A stretch of 64,000 nucleotides of DNA, taken from Neurospora intermedia (lineage: Eukaryota; Ascomycota; Sordariomycetes; Sordariales; Sordariaceae). Within the stretch, counting starts at the first letter, position 1; every line of letters begins with the position of its first letter. Positions 46,193 through 58,895 of the stretch are shown here, in pieces. Position numbers and translations under genes: made by a program. Below the pieces are notes generated by a model. That model saw only the letters and a program-made list of their open reading frames with translations. It was not told the DNA's origin and did not search any database. The stretch is from the NCBI GenBank assembly GCA_037102815.1, contig BTPP01000001.1, forward strand, positions 5,605,001 to 5,669,000. The letters are read 5' to 3'.

Positions 46193-47940
46193 TCAAATCT
46201 CGATGTCCTTCATGTCCTCGGCGTCTTCGACTGTCGTTTGCTTGCCCTTTGACTCCGTCGCCTTTCCGTTCGCCTCGGTTTCAGGCTTCTTCTCCTTATC
46301 CTCGCTTGTCCTTTCCTTGGCAGGAGAATCCTCATTGACCTTGAGATCCTCCTTGCTGTGCTCTCCGCTTGTCCTTGGGGTGTTCAACTCCATCAAGTTG
46401 TCGGCGGCTTTGGCCTCGAGGGAAGCGTTGCTAGCCGTGAGAGAGGTTGTGGGGGGTGCCTCCTCAGCAACGCGCGCCAAGGGGCTTGGCTTTCCGTAAC
46501 CTGGTCGGATGGGACTCGACATGGGTGAAGTGCCAGTGAGACGGTGTAGCGACCGGCCACGAGGCTCGTTGTGCTCTGTTGGGCTTTGGTAAGGAGAGCC
46601 GGGAGTGGGGGGAGAGCGCATGCCGGAAGCCGACGCCATGGAAGGCGCCATGGACTTGCGCTTGTTGGCTGTGCGGCCATACTTCTGATCCATTCTCCAC
46701 CTCAGAATCTCGAAATAAGACGGCTCAACACGGGTCGCCTTAAACTCACGCAGCTTGAGCTCGTTGGTGTCCTCATCGACAAACCACCTCCCGCTGCTGA
46801 GATCCTCCGCAACCATGGCAAGGAAGTGCGCCCACGAGCGGGCCACGACGTACTTTGTATCGTAGTCGCGACCAAAGAGGATGATCTGACCCCAGTGACC
46901 CTTTGGCCCAGGCGCCAAATCGACAGCCAAGTTGTTGCCGCCCCAGTCACGAACGAGAGGAATCCAGGCAGGGTGCGCATACGCCTTCTGAATCGCGGCT
47001 GGGGGGACGGAATCCTGCTTGTTGAGAAGTTCTTGTCGCCAGTTTTGGTTGCGGTTAGGGGCATCTTTTGATGATGAGGCTTGAGCGGCAAATGCCTGAG
47101 ATTGTCGCTTGACGAGCACGGGATCCAGCATAAACTCTTGGTTCACCGTCTTCCAGTTCTCCCACTCCTGAACCATCTCTTCGCAGTCGAGCAACATGGA
47201 GCTGAAAATAATGCCAGTGGGAAGACCACCGCGCTCCTGGCCGTCGTGGATTTGCAAGGATTGCCTGAGATCTTGGGGAAGGGTGCAATCAAGCTGGTAT
47301 TCGAGTTCGTTCAGATCGTTGACGGTGCAGCCCTCGCCAAGTTGGTCGAACAACTCGGGGTAGTTTTCCTCGGCCCATCTGTCAATTTTCTCCCAGGAGC
47401 TGGCGACTGGTGGAGGAGGCGGACCGCCATTTTGGAAGTTCTGCATGGGAATCTCGCCGGTTGGGCTGTGTACATCGAATGCGTCCTGGTGGACGGATTG
47501 TCGTTGGCTCACTAGGCCGGGCGAATAGGGGCCACCGTTGGCGGGACTCGGCATGGGAGAGATGGCGCGTCCGCCGTAGGCCGTGTCGAAGCTCATGGTA
47601 GAACCACGGCCATCTCCTTGAAGGTAGGGCGAGTTGATGTCGGCACGCGAGTCGGAGGCGGTAGTAACGCCCGCGAGACCGGAGTTCCGGTTCAATGGGA
47701 CATGACGTCCAGTTCGGTAAGGAGAGTCGATGCCGGCATCTGTTTCCCAACCATGACATGTAAGCGATCGAACCGAGGACGGGGAGGTAGGAGGAAAGAA
47801 AGCACTAACGTCGATCATAACTGGTCATAGCATGCCAGATGTCCTTGAATAAGCTGGTAGAGGATAACAAGAAACTCGGTCAGCCAAGGACTCTCACCGC
47901 AAGCGGTGTCGAGGAAGCGGATTGCGACTCACCCAGCCAT
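46193..47940 (-). CDS. gs-1: GS-1 / KNR4 (SMI1) cell-wall regulator of beta-1,3-glucan synthesis
   Basis: The cytoplasmic hub protein Smi1/Knr4; in Neurospora, gs-1 is needed for (1,3)beta-glucan synthase activity and cell-wall formation. Three exons (47940-47933, 47853-47810, 47739-46193) give 532 residues. The first coding exon is just 8 nt (ATGGCTGG). The N terminus then reads MAGLFKDIWHAMTSYDRHAG, followed by a disordered Ser/Pro/Gly-rich region. The SMI1/KNR4 domain spans about 130-330 (WEKIDRWAEENYPELFDQLG, LPQDLRQSLQIHDGQE, GIIFSSMLLDCEEM, HPAWIPLVRDWGGNNLAVDL, GQIILFGRDYDTKYVVA). An acidic, Lys/Glu-rich low-complexity tail ends in EDMKDIEI. Domain order and length agree with fungal GS-1 proteins. 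Confidence 0.94.
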
Positions 47941-50900
47941 TTTGGGCAATCAGATAGAATATGTATGCGGTCAGAGGCTCGAAATCGGTAGAAGGAATTG
48001 CGCTGGTCTTGCAATCCGTCGTTGGTGACAGGAGAAGGACAAAGGACCAGAGTCGAAGATGTCAAGGGGGGGATTCCCTTGATTAGTTCGACGCGCCGTC
48101 GGCCGAAGTTGCTCGGCGGGATTGGAACAAGCGTCGAAGGCTCCGGAAACCGCGTCGAAGATGGTGGACCCGGTAATCCGCACACTCCAGCAGTTGTTGT
48201 GCTTATCGGTGACCGAATAGAGTGTTATCGTCGGTAGCCTTTCTCTCGCCAAGTTCGTCGTCGACCTGTGATTTCGTGGGATGGGTGTTAAAGGGCGGCC
48301 GTGGCGTAACGCCGAGTGGAAAAGTGTAAGGGCAGTTGGATAGGTGGATGGCTTTTGCGGTAGGTACCTTTGCCGGCTGCAGGAAGGAACCTAAGCTACT
48401 GTAAGGATGTTGCAGCGGCCTCCTTTTTTTTCGGACGGAATCTCGCTGGCTGCAGCAGTAGAGGTGGTACCTGGTACGGGGCTACCCGGCGCGCAGAGGC
48501 TTTTTTAGTAGCGAAGTTTTAGTGCAGCTGCAGTGGCAGGGCAGGGGGGGTGTATGATGGAGAAGAATGCCCGGATTCTTTTTATGAAAGACTTTCCGCT
48601 TTCGACTCTGATACACAAGGGAACCACGACGACACCGACCACAACAACAACAACGACCAAATAAACAACAACAACAAAACAACGGGCAAAGGATAGAAGA
48701 GAGTGATAGATGCGGTCTGTGGGTTGTTGGACAACGAAGTGGAAGTGTGAAGTGGGAAAGTAAAGATCCGGTCAGGACGAGCGGTGCGTCCGGGCTTTGA
48801 TAGAATCAAACCTGGAACTAAGCGGCAATGATGTAGTGGGAGGCAGTGGACTGATGCTGGGCGGGCGGTCAAGGTGCTTTCACTAGTGTGCAAGTCAAAA
48901 GTCTGGGCGACCGACCCAAGGGAAGTAAAAAGTGCAACTGAAGTCACGGTGACGAAGTGACACCTCAGCAACGAAAGAGGAAAATCAAAGCAAAAACAAA
49001 AAAAAAAAAAAAAACCATTGAGTGGAGGGCCAATTTCAGACAGGGACGATATATCATTTGTTGGCCATGCACCCCACCCCTTTTTTTTTTCCGCCCTTTC
49101 CATTCTCCCCCTCCCCCTTCCAATTGCATTGTCCATTTGTGCTTCCCCATCCCCTCTCGGTATGCCGTCTCGTTGCCCAGGCATTGTCCTGATATTTCTC
49201 TAGTGTTGTAGTGAGTGGATAGCCAAATTGTGAAACAGCTGGCTGATTTCTCTTCCTCTTCAGATATTCCTTGATGCTAGCACGGGCAAACTATAATGGC
49301 CCGTCCCGGCTATTGTTGAGCTGGACTCTCTGGGGTTTCCACTTACCTAGTGTAGTCCCGTCTTCACATGGTGGGGTTGGTAGTCCATCTAGCGGGGGAC
49401 GGGGGCAGAACTGCGGACTTGTCGGATGCTGATCGGTCACCGTTGGAGCGTACAGAGATGATCCACCGTTGCTCGGCTGACTGATGATTGCACATGTTTG
49501 TCTCCGACCGACACGGCTGCCATGCGTTGTCCGCCCGGCTGACTGTTGCTCGCAAGACGCCGAGCATGCGAGGGCCGTGAGAGCACACTGCCGCGATTGT
49601 CGACGACGATGTCATGTCTTGTCCGGCCGGGCCCTCTTCCGTCAGGTCGACAGGCCTGGACTGCGACTACGACTGCGATGCGACCGGGACTGGGCGTGTT
49701 CCTATCATTCAGGGACATCAAGGTGCCGGTGAGGTGCAGCATGATGCTGCGCTGAGCGCGTTTCCTCGGTACCTGACTTGCCCATCACTTTGTGCATGAC
49801 GCTCAGGTACCTGTCTATCGCGCGCAATTTCTCCTACGGCGCACAAATGCCCCTTGCCAAGACATTCTAAGCTTTGTCCCTTCCCTTGGCCCTTGCTCAA
49901 ACGCATTTGCCAGGCTCGGTTCATGACAAAATTACGGTTACATACCGTCAAATCGGTCTTGCCCCTGTCGATACAGCCTGGGCAAAACATTCACCACTTT
50001 CAGTCACCTGGATGAAAATGCATCGATTCTCATCACGACCAAGAATCCAAGTCTGTTGAGTGTCTCTGAAGTTGAGAGGAGACTTACATAGCTGCTCATC
50101 GACTTGACGAAAAAAGAAAGAAGTCTGCCCGTGCTCGTGAAAAGTTGGCCGAGTTCTGGATCATCAAATCTGGGGTGGCCTGTGCGCGGTAACCATGGTT
50201 TTGTCATGCATGAACCAGGGACAACCACCCACACACGGCACCAACACCACAAGGGAACCGTCGTCACTTCCACTTGGACTCGACTGTTAGAACCACCTGC
50301 CCCAAGTCTTGAATGCCCCTTTAATTACCTCTGACGGAATACACAAGAAACCGCGAAAAGAAAAGGAAGATTCCATTGCGGGTCCTGGACCCTTTTTCTC
50401 TCTGTGCCCTTGCTCACTGCAATGGCCCTTGTTCAACTTGTACGGCAGCCATAACGGCAACGGGCAAACCACACCTCATCAACAGAGCAGGTGATTCGAT
50501 CCAAGACACTTTGCACTAACCATGGTAGCAGTCATCTATCTCCCGCTCGTCCAATGAGATGAACGGTGATCTCGTTTCATAAGTCCTGGGACACGCGAAA
50601 CAGTGACAGACGACGCCAGCCAACCAGATATCCGATCCCTTCTTTGCTACTGCTCTTCCGCCCATGTTGTGCTTCCATGATTCATATACATGATAATCAA
50701 TCCCAGCCCGCATCTCCGTCATCTACCATCAATTTCTTGTTCAGCAGTTTCTCACGCTTCCCATCATCATCGGGCGGAAGAGGAGGCGACGGGAGTAACT
50801 GACGGGTGGCGAGTGTGTTCACCTTTCCCTGCAACTTTCCACTTGCAACTCCCGGTCTTTACACTACCCAAGTCTAGGACTTAGCCAGGCACCAGGATAG

Positions 50901-52821
50901 GATACCTAGTCTCCATTTGCTTCTCCTCCTTCATATTATATCCATCAAGCATGAAAAAAGCATCACGTTCGCGAACCATCCAGACCTCATCCACCTGCTC
51001 AGACTACACCGGGATTGCCTCACTTCTCCCAGTAGGTAGTCCTTCACTCATTCATTCATTCATTCAATCACCACGGCATCCCCGGCCCGCCCCAAGTCTA
51101 GGTAGTCATCGGTTCAAGACATTGCCTAGTTTCGTCTCGCAACGTTGCCTAGTTGAACTAGAGACACAAATAGTACCACCAACCTCCACGTTATTTCGCT
51201 TTACCTCACAGGCCTTCTCTCTTTCTCTCTCCCTCTCTCTCTCTTTCTCGCAACCCACCACCTCCTTGGGCCGCCCTCCCGAATCCATCCACGGCTTTCA
51301 AAGATGGATATCATTTCGCTCCTTGAATTCCGGATTTGCAATCCTGAATTCCGTCTTACCGTTGTCCCCCGGCCGTGCTTCCCGTCTGTCTGTCTGCCTG
51401 CCTGGGGCCCATCTCTTCTTTATTGCAGTGTTGACCTTTTCTGATAATCGTTCTTTGGATGCAAGTCACCAACGTTTCTTGATGTATAGTGCATGTACCT
51501 GTGCAACCACCCCCTCCCTCCCCGCAAACATATGTGCTTGCTTCCTTCTTGTTGTTGTTGCTGCTGCTGCCGCCACATAGTAAGCGGCTGCTGTCTGACC
51601 GTTGAGAAAAAAGGATCGAAACCGACCGATCTGATTGATCGTCATATGTAGGTACATATCATAACCGTCAAGCCAAGTAAAATGGTGGTGAAATGTAAGT
51701 AGCCACCTTATTCAGCTACCTGCCGTTGCCTTCCTCCAACAAAACAAACAATCGTCTATCGATGTTTCTTCCTATCTACTACACTATCTCTATCCCCTCC
51801 TTCTCCAGGATGCCTTGCCTACATACATACATGCACATACACATACCTACTGGTACCAGCGTCCTCTATGCAACCTAAGCCGACGAGCAGTTCAAGTCTG
51901 AGAGAGAGAGAGAGAGAGAGGCACATACATACCGCAGAAACCCGCGAAATTACTTAGCCATAGCTAAATCTCCTCTTTGAGCGCTGGGCAGGGCAGGGCA
52001 TAACGCGGCGCCCCCGTAAGCCAGAATACCTATGCCACGAGATGTGTGTGTCTGTCCAGTTAGGTAGTGAAGACTCCCTTAAGGACATTGCCCAGGCACC
52101 ACTCAGCTGTAACTTGCTTCGGTGCGTTTCAAGGCACACAGAATTGGGCTTTGCCCCTGTGCAGATACTATGCCTCCTGCCCGGCGCGGCGCTCAAAGAG
52201 GAGATTCAGTTAGCTATGGCCCATTTTCGCGAGTTTCTACGGTACATACATACATACAGACATACATATCTAGCTCAACTCTACATACATAACCGCTAGG
52301 TAAGCACTGACATGCTTTCTACCTGTGTATCATCATGTGCAAAGTGTGCGTGCATACACGAAGAAGATAGATATGCAGAAGATATCTATCTTATCTAAGC
52401 TGCTGCTTTGAGAATGGTGCAGGTGGGCAAGCAGATGAGAGATAGAGTCAGCTTTGGCTTGGATGTTGGAAGACGGAAGAGGGAGGGGCGCGTGATAAGG
52501 GGAAGGGAGTTTTGTCTACCTCTACGCAGAGAAATATTTACCTACTCGTCATCAGATATTTAAACAACTTCGTCGGCTGGCTGAGGGAGTGAGTGGCTGC
52601 TTCAAAGCCTGACGAGTAGGTCAACAAGAGGTGTCAAACGAGTGATGAGAACAAAGGTGATAACACAAAATATGAGGAGGGAGAAACAACCAAGAACACA
52701 CACGAGAGATGAGTGATGTGAATAACCAAAAATAAAAATTAACACTCGTGAATTACCGAATCTACTACCTCTTAACCATGCTAATGATACCAGCCCAAGT
52801 CTAAATGTCCCGCAAATCCAC
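47941..52821. other. Long gene-poor region upstream of gs-1
   Basis: 4.9 kb between the gs-1 start codon and the sec8 stop codon. Its left part should hold the gs-1 leader and promoter. Simple repeats are frequent: A run at about 48999-49014, T run at 49080-49090, ATTC repeats at 51045-51065, CT tract at 51213-51248, GA tract at 51899-51920, and ACAT/ACATAC tracts at 51824-51846 and 52242-52268. Open frames up to 209 codons (50951-51580) and 200 codons (49184-48582) are low-complexity and lack domains. No RNA gene was recognised. Confidence 0.5.
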
Positions 52822-55800
52822 CTAAGACTGCCACATGTACTCGCTCAAATTCAGCAACTTATCCGCCATCTGCCTCTTCGCCGCCGCCGCCACGCCGCGC
52901 TCCGGATCCGCCAACTGCTCGCTATAGCACAGCTCCACCAGCGCCTTGAGCTCATCGTAGCTGAACCGGTCCTTATCGTCCCCAAAGATTTCCGCCGACT
53001 TTCTCGAGTTGGGCGTCTCCGCCCCTTCTTCTCCCGCGTCTTCACTCTTCCGTCCTCCTCCGTCACCAGTTTCCTGGGAGCCAGACGAGGCGACGCCCTC
53101 CCGAGCTTTCTCGAGAATAGCATCCACTCCGCGCTCAAACATCTCAAAGTAATTACTTGCCCTCACGAGGTCGACTCCTTCCTCGATATTCTTGAGGTTC
53201 TGCTGCAGCACAAGGATGTTGAGTTGCATGCGCCCGCACCCCTTGGCGTTCATCGGCGCCGTCATGGGCGCGTTCTTGATCAGGAACCCATTGATCAGCT
53301 TGCCGAGGCCGTTCCTGACAAATTGGACCTCGCGCAGGCGGAGGCATCTAACTAGAATTTCGTCGTAGGCCACCATTTCCGAGTTGAGCGAGAGGATCTC
53401 CGGGTCCGGCTCGTTGACTTCTTGATCGAGCAGGTAAGGGGCCGTGGTGAGTGGGGACAGGGCCGTTTGGAGGGAGTGCAGGATGCGAGTGCGAATTTCG
53501 AGGTGTAGGGTGAGGAGGGCGGTGGAGGCGAGCTCGTCGTAGGATACTAGGATACTATCAAAGTTTCTAAAGGGGGGATTGGTTAGCAAGCATGAACTTT
53601 TCTTAACTTTCAGGGTTGAAGAAGAAAAATAGATAGGATAGTAAACTTACTCAACGGTCTCCTCCGTCATAGGCAGGTAAACGGGTGCTTCCCCTCCGGT
53701 AGCTTTGCTCGGGTCGTTCAGCAGCGTCCAGCGCTTCTTCTCCGCCTTGGTCGGGAAGCTCGACTTGGATGAGTCCGTCTCGTTACGCGTTATGTGACGC
53801 AGACCGTGGATCTTAACCGACAGCCACTTCATACTGGTGTAGAGAAGACACATGGACTGGATCATATCGCGATCCTGGATGATATCGCTGGCGTCCAGGT
53901 CCCGACCGTTGGCCCACGCGATGAGCTGGTTCACCTCGCGGTAGAGAAGCTCAAGGTTGTCCAGGTTCTCCGACTTCCACAACCTCTGTATCGTCTCACG
54001 GACTTCACTAGGCTCGGTGGCGAGAATGGCAGATGCCCGAAGCTTTTCCTTTTCCCTGATCTGCTTGTCCCCCCCTTCCTGTGTCTTGGTGACCAGGGCT
54101 TTGTACCAGCTGAAGCAGCGGTCGTAGTATCGGACCATTTGGGTGATGATGAGTGTACTCAGCGCTTGGTCGTGGGGAATAGTGCCCAGCATCCGGCAAA
54201 AGGCTGTGATGACCGTGAAGAAGGCTGTGGTTCCCTTGTACACTGGCCGCTTCGCAACTTGGGCCCAGTCCGAGTCTTGCTGAAAGGCGTCTGCCTCGCC
54301 AAAGACAGTATCGCTGAGCTTTCCAAGGGTCTCGTCGAGTTGAGGCTGGAAGACATTGACGAGGAAGTTGTCAAGGAACGATGTCAGCGTGCTGGTCGCC
54401 AAGTCGGACCCTGGGGGCACAATGCTCTTCAACCTCTGAAGGAAGATGAGAGTAGGTGGTAGAAGCAGGCTCATGTTGAACACGCTGGGCTCTACCAGGG
54501 ATTTGTAAGTGCCACTGTTCTGTTGGCTACTTCCTGAGCCGTACCCTGCCGACTTCCTCGAGGTAATTGGCTCAGATCGCGGGATAATCAAAGAACCCTT
54601 CTTGTTGTCACGCCGGGTGCTGTCCGTAAGTCCAGGTACGGCGGCCCGGATGATGGAATCCAAGGCCTCATATTCCGAGGCCATCTCGGCTGATTTGGCA
54701 TCAACTTCAGAAAACTTGAAGAGATTGTCGCGGGCAGAATCCGCTCTGCCATTCATGCCCATACCAGGTCTGGGTGTACGGCTAAACTGATAGACATCCG
54801 CGTCGGTGGTGACATAGTTGTGTAGGAGTGCCCGAATCTCGTTTTGGTAGAGGTTCCAGAGCTCCTTGAAGCCCCCTAGCAGCACACTGTTGTTGCCAGC
54901 ACCTTCACGGCGAATCAAGGCCTTGATGGCTTCGTGTAGCACCCGATGACCCTCAGCGATAGCCTCGAACTTGCCGTAAAGCGTCGATAGCAAATCGTGA
55001 ATGACGTCTGCCCGCATCCGGGTTTCGCGGTGACCGTAAATGTTAAGGCCGTGAGACCCAGACGCGCCTCCGCGTAGTGAGCTCGGATGCTTCTGGTCTA
55101 CATCGTTGATAGTCTCATTGACGACCGCGAAAAGCTCGACGGGTAACCTCTGCTTGAGCATGTCGACCGCTGTCTCTAGCCTTCCCAGTCTGTTCAGAGC
55201 TTCAACGAGGAGGGTCACATAGTAAAAGGTGTCCGCCTCGGGATTCTTTTGAGGATCCTCAGCCACGGACTTTTCCCAGTCAATGGTGTCCAAAATTCCG
55301 TGGAAGGGTGCCACGCCTGGGGCGTCTCCATAGGTCTCATGAGAAATTCCCTGGACCTTTGCCAGGTTCTGCCACCTTTCCTGGCAGTATGGTGATTTCA
55401 GATAGAGATGCTCATGCAGCTCTTCCACCAGGATATCCATGAGGGCGGTCTCCTGGTTCGCAAGATAGCTTCGCAGGTCGCTCAGAGCACCAATGTTATC
55501 CAGCTCGGGCTTCCTCAACTTCCGTAGCGCATTCTGCAGAACCTCAACGGCGGTCAGAAAACGCTTCTCGGATATCCTGGCCTCCAACTGGTCTGGAACG
55601 GTGCGCAAGTCATCGAGCTCGTTCAGTGTTTGTAGGACGCCATCGTACATGCGTGACGTGGCATGTAGCTGTTTGAGTTCGGGGTTGGTGGTGCAGAGTG
55701 CCGTCTTGGAGGCTGCCAGCGACTCCTTGAGGGCGCGCACCTTCTTCTGGGAGGACTGTATGCTCCCTTGGATCTTGTGGAATGTACCAATGGAACTGTT

Positions 55801-56244
55801 GAAGCCTTGGTGGTGGTCGTGGACAATGTTCTTTAGGGACTCTTGTAGGAACTGGTGTGTTTGCTGGAAGTTGCGGTATTCGTGGGCGCGGCCGACGGAG
55901 CTGGTGTCGAGCAGCTGTAGAGCCAGCTGGACGGGGATGCAGTCTGTCTCGACCATGGCGGGCCATTCTCTCTTGATCAGATCCAGTACGTTTCCAATCT
56001 GGCGCTCGGCATTGGACTGGATCTGCATATCGCCGGCACCCGTGCGGCCACGCTGGGCAGACCGGGGCGGGGGCGCATTTCGGGAGGCTGTCGACGGTCT
56101 TGAAGCCGGGTTGGTGCTGGTGCCATAGCGGTCGCTGGGATATCCGTCACCGTAGGGATCGTAGTCATCGTTACGCCGGCCAAGGTTGCCGAAACCGCTG
56201 TTTCCCCGATAGGATTGCGGCTGCTGGCCGTATCGGTCGGCCAT
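52822..56244 (-). CDS. sec8: Exocyst complex subunit Sec8 (EXOC4)
   Basis: A subunit of the octameric exocyst that tethers secretory vesicles at the plasma membrane, important for hyphal tip growth. Two exons, 56244-53651 and 53566-52822, are joined across an 84-bp intron in phase (TVE-NFDSIL) and give 1112 residues. Residues 1-90 are Gly/Tyr/Arg/Ser-rich and disordered. From about 95 comes the conserved Sec8 N-terminal helical region: NVLDLIKREWPAMVETDCIP, the coiled-coil SIGTFHKIQGSIQSSQKKVR, and LQTLNELDDLRTVPDQLEAR. The rest is predominantly helical rod sequence, with NNSVLLGGFKELWNLYQNEI in the middle and an Asp/Glu-rich insert (GGGRKSEDAGEEGAE) shortly before the end. The start ATG faces the rai1 start across 581 bp. 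Length and sequence fit Sec8. Confidence 0.93.
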
Positions 56245-56825
56245 GATGGTGATGTGTGTTTGACTCGGCGTCCGGGTGTCGCGAGGAGGGAGAGCTATCG
56301 TGTTGCGCGGTACTTCATTATCGACATGCCTATACAGTATGGAACTACTGCTTGGTGTGCCCGGCTCGTCTACAGTTGGTATGAAATGTAGGTATTACTG
56401 AGTGGACGTTGACTCGTCGTCACCCAGGACTTGAGTCGTCGGGTGTCAAGGTTGGCCAATGATGGTGATTTGGTGGTGTTGCTCAAGAAGTGGAAGTCTC
56501 CAAGTTCATGATCCCCTAAAACGGATGTACAGTGGTTGTTTGTTGTTACAGAGGGTCCCGCCGTTACTAGGTAGGTATGTAACCCCACTCACAGGGCCTC
56601 ACGCACGACGACGGATCACTGCAGGGGCAGCGACCTCCAGGAGACAGGAATTACAAGCTCGAGATGCTTCCACCTTGTTTGTATCTTGGCTCTTCTCTAC
56701 ATCTATCCTCCTTTCAAGTCTTAATGATAACTCGTCAAGTCCTTCTACTTGGGCATTGTAATACAAGATTTAGAACATTCTCCCACTTATACAGCGCCGG
56801 ACAACCGCTCTTCCACTTTTCTACG
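56245..56825. promoter_or_regulatory. Divergent promoter region of sec8 and rai1
   Basis: 581 bp separating the start codons of two divergently transcribed genes, so both promoters must be here. No specific operator was identified. A 100-codon plus-strand frame (56459-56761) has no recognisable family. Confidence 0.5.
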
Positions 56826-58448
56826 ATGACCGCCGCTTTCCCAATCCAACCTGTAGCACGCTTTGCGGGCAAGAGTGAGCTGGTCAAACGACCAAAGGTA
56901 GAAACAACCTACAAGAGGCATCCAGAGACCAGTGAAGTTAACTATCTGGACAGGAATTTGCATGCTTCTCATACGATGCCGATCACAAGTTCCACCTTGG
57001 AGCTCAGTCATTGAAGTGGTATTACACACCAGACCTCAACGTCGACCTGTCCAAGGGTTTTGAGAGCTTCATCAAACATGACGACAGTGTAGACGAACAT
57101 CTGGACAGCCTACTCACCACCATTGCCGACTATGAGCAAAAGACGTCAAAACCGATCGATGCTCACATCGTAACTTGGAGAGGCATGATGACAAAGGCGA
57201 GTCTCCCTTAGACTAGCTGTTTCATGATGTCGTTCGTATATCGGACACTAACATCATATACACCGTGATAGATTATGGCAGCTCCCTTTGATGATGACGG
57301 GTTTGAGATGAATGCTACCCTTTACAGAGTTCGTCCACACCTGCTACTTGGCCATCTCCGTTAAGAAGCCTTGTCATACTAACATGGCTGTAAAAGGGTT
57401 GCATGTAAGCGACCACATGGTTTCTGCTTCCATGCTATTTTGACTGACGACGACAAGCTTTATCGAAGAAAACCATGCATACAAACAAGCGTCGAGAGCA
57501 AACGAGCGGCCATGGAACGGGCCGATTCCGCAAGAAGTGATGCAGTACTGGGGTAGGCTAAATAACTGTCCACGTCTTTCACATTTGCTGAATCGCTAAG
57601 CTGACACCTCCTGGCTTCCAAGGCTACAAGTTTGAGACCCTGAGCACACTTCCGAGACCATGGGGCCAGACCTCTCGCGATTTCATTGAAAGTCGTCCCG
57701 ATCATGTCGTGAACAATAAGGAGCAATACTGCTCAGTAGTCCGTACAGGCATTGGCAAGACCATTCTCTGTATCGGTGGTGAGGTTGATGCTAGTTAGTG
57801 CTCTTGTCTCCCTACCTGTACTAAAGCCTCTCATCAACCCCAACTAATGATCCGTCTTTCCTTACTTAGTATGGGACGACAAACCAAGGACTCAAGGCGA
57901 TCCAATCAACTGGGTGGAGCTCAAGACGTCGGCAGTAATCCAGAATGAGCGCCAGGCCAACAACTTTGAGCGTAAGCTCATGAAATTTTGGATCCAGTCC
58001 TTCCTCCTAGGCGTCCCCAAGATCATTGTCGGATTCCGGACGCAGGATGGGCTGCTGGTTGAGACCAAAGAGTTCCGAACGATGGACATACCGCTGATGG
58101 TGAAGAAGGATGGGCGGCCAAAATGGGATGGGGATACATGCGTCAACTTTGCTAACGGTTTCCTCGAGTGTGAGTCTTATCATTTCCTCCGCATTCTTAC
58201 GTTCAGCAAAGCGTCTTACGCTTTGGGATTGATGACTAACTAGTCTCTTCTCAGGGCTTCGCCATACCATAACCGACGAGGGCGTGTGGAGGATCAAGAG
58301 AAGGCCTCGGTCGGCAGAAATCGAAGTGTTCAAAGTGGAGGAGGTGGGCCACGGAGACATCATCACAGATGAGTTCATGAACTGGCGGATCAAGCTCGAG
58401 CTTCGTCAGGCACAGCCGCCTACTGAAGACAAAGGAGCCGAAGAGTAG
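56826..58448 (+). CDS. rai1: Decapping nuclease Rai1 (DXO/Dom3Z family)
   Basis: A Rat1/Xrn2 partner that removes incompletely capped 5' ends from nuclear RNAs. Eight exons are needed: 56826-56897, 56954-57196, 57272-57328, 57397-57404, 57458-57552, 57623-57793, 57870-58169 and 58255-58448, giving 379 residues. The start MTAAFPIQPVARFAGKSELV is the family N terminus. The first intron is forced by FSYDADHKFHLG. TWRGMMTKIM, RGCIFIEENHAYK, YKFETL, the catalytic GEVDAIWDD, WVELKTS, KFWIQSFLLGVPKIIVGFR and DGLLV follow in family order. E and D of GEVDA and E of ELKT correspond to the metal-binding residues of the DXO fold. Exon 4 is only 8 nt (GGTTGCAT). The second intron has a GC donor (AAG|GCGAGT). 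Both oddities are required to keep the conserved reading frame. Confidence 0.93.
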
Positions 58449-58895
58449 AGGTACGCTGAAGTCTGAAAGGCTGAATTAGACGAAGCAGTACACGTGAGGG
58501 AAACCAGGCACGTCTTCTTACGTGCATCACCGTCCAATAGAAGGAGTGAATTGGAGTTGGGCAACCCACGGTAGCTTCTCAGCCACCCCCTCGTTCGTGC
58601 CTGCCAGTTCCGACGTCTTCCATCATCCAACCCTACCTACCTATCTGCACCTTCCGTGTGATAAGGCACGCCGCGAGGTAGTAGCTTTCCATGTCAGCCC
58701 ACCAAACTCGCGAAGCTCCCCGCTGTCAACTGAACAAATATCTTTGTGTCAACAACCCAAACCATCAAAAATCCCCTTGCGTCCGTTCACTCGCGACTTC
58801 GTTTCCACTGTTCACTCCCTGATTCATTGATCTCTAAACTCTGTCCAGCGATCATCGGTTATCACTCGCGGTCCTTCAAATCCTTCAACATCATC
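58449..58895. other. Spacer between rai1 and the HET-domain gene
   Basis: 447 bp holding the rai1 3' end and the promoter of the HET gene. The HET frame is open back to an ATG at 58746, but that extension is poorly conserved in character and is treated here as leader. Confidence 0.5.

Noticed and set aside
50951-51580. 209-codon plus-strand frame in the gs-1/sec8 interval
   Set aside because: Low-complexity Ser/Leu/Pro sequence built on CT repeats and ATTC repeats; no domain.
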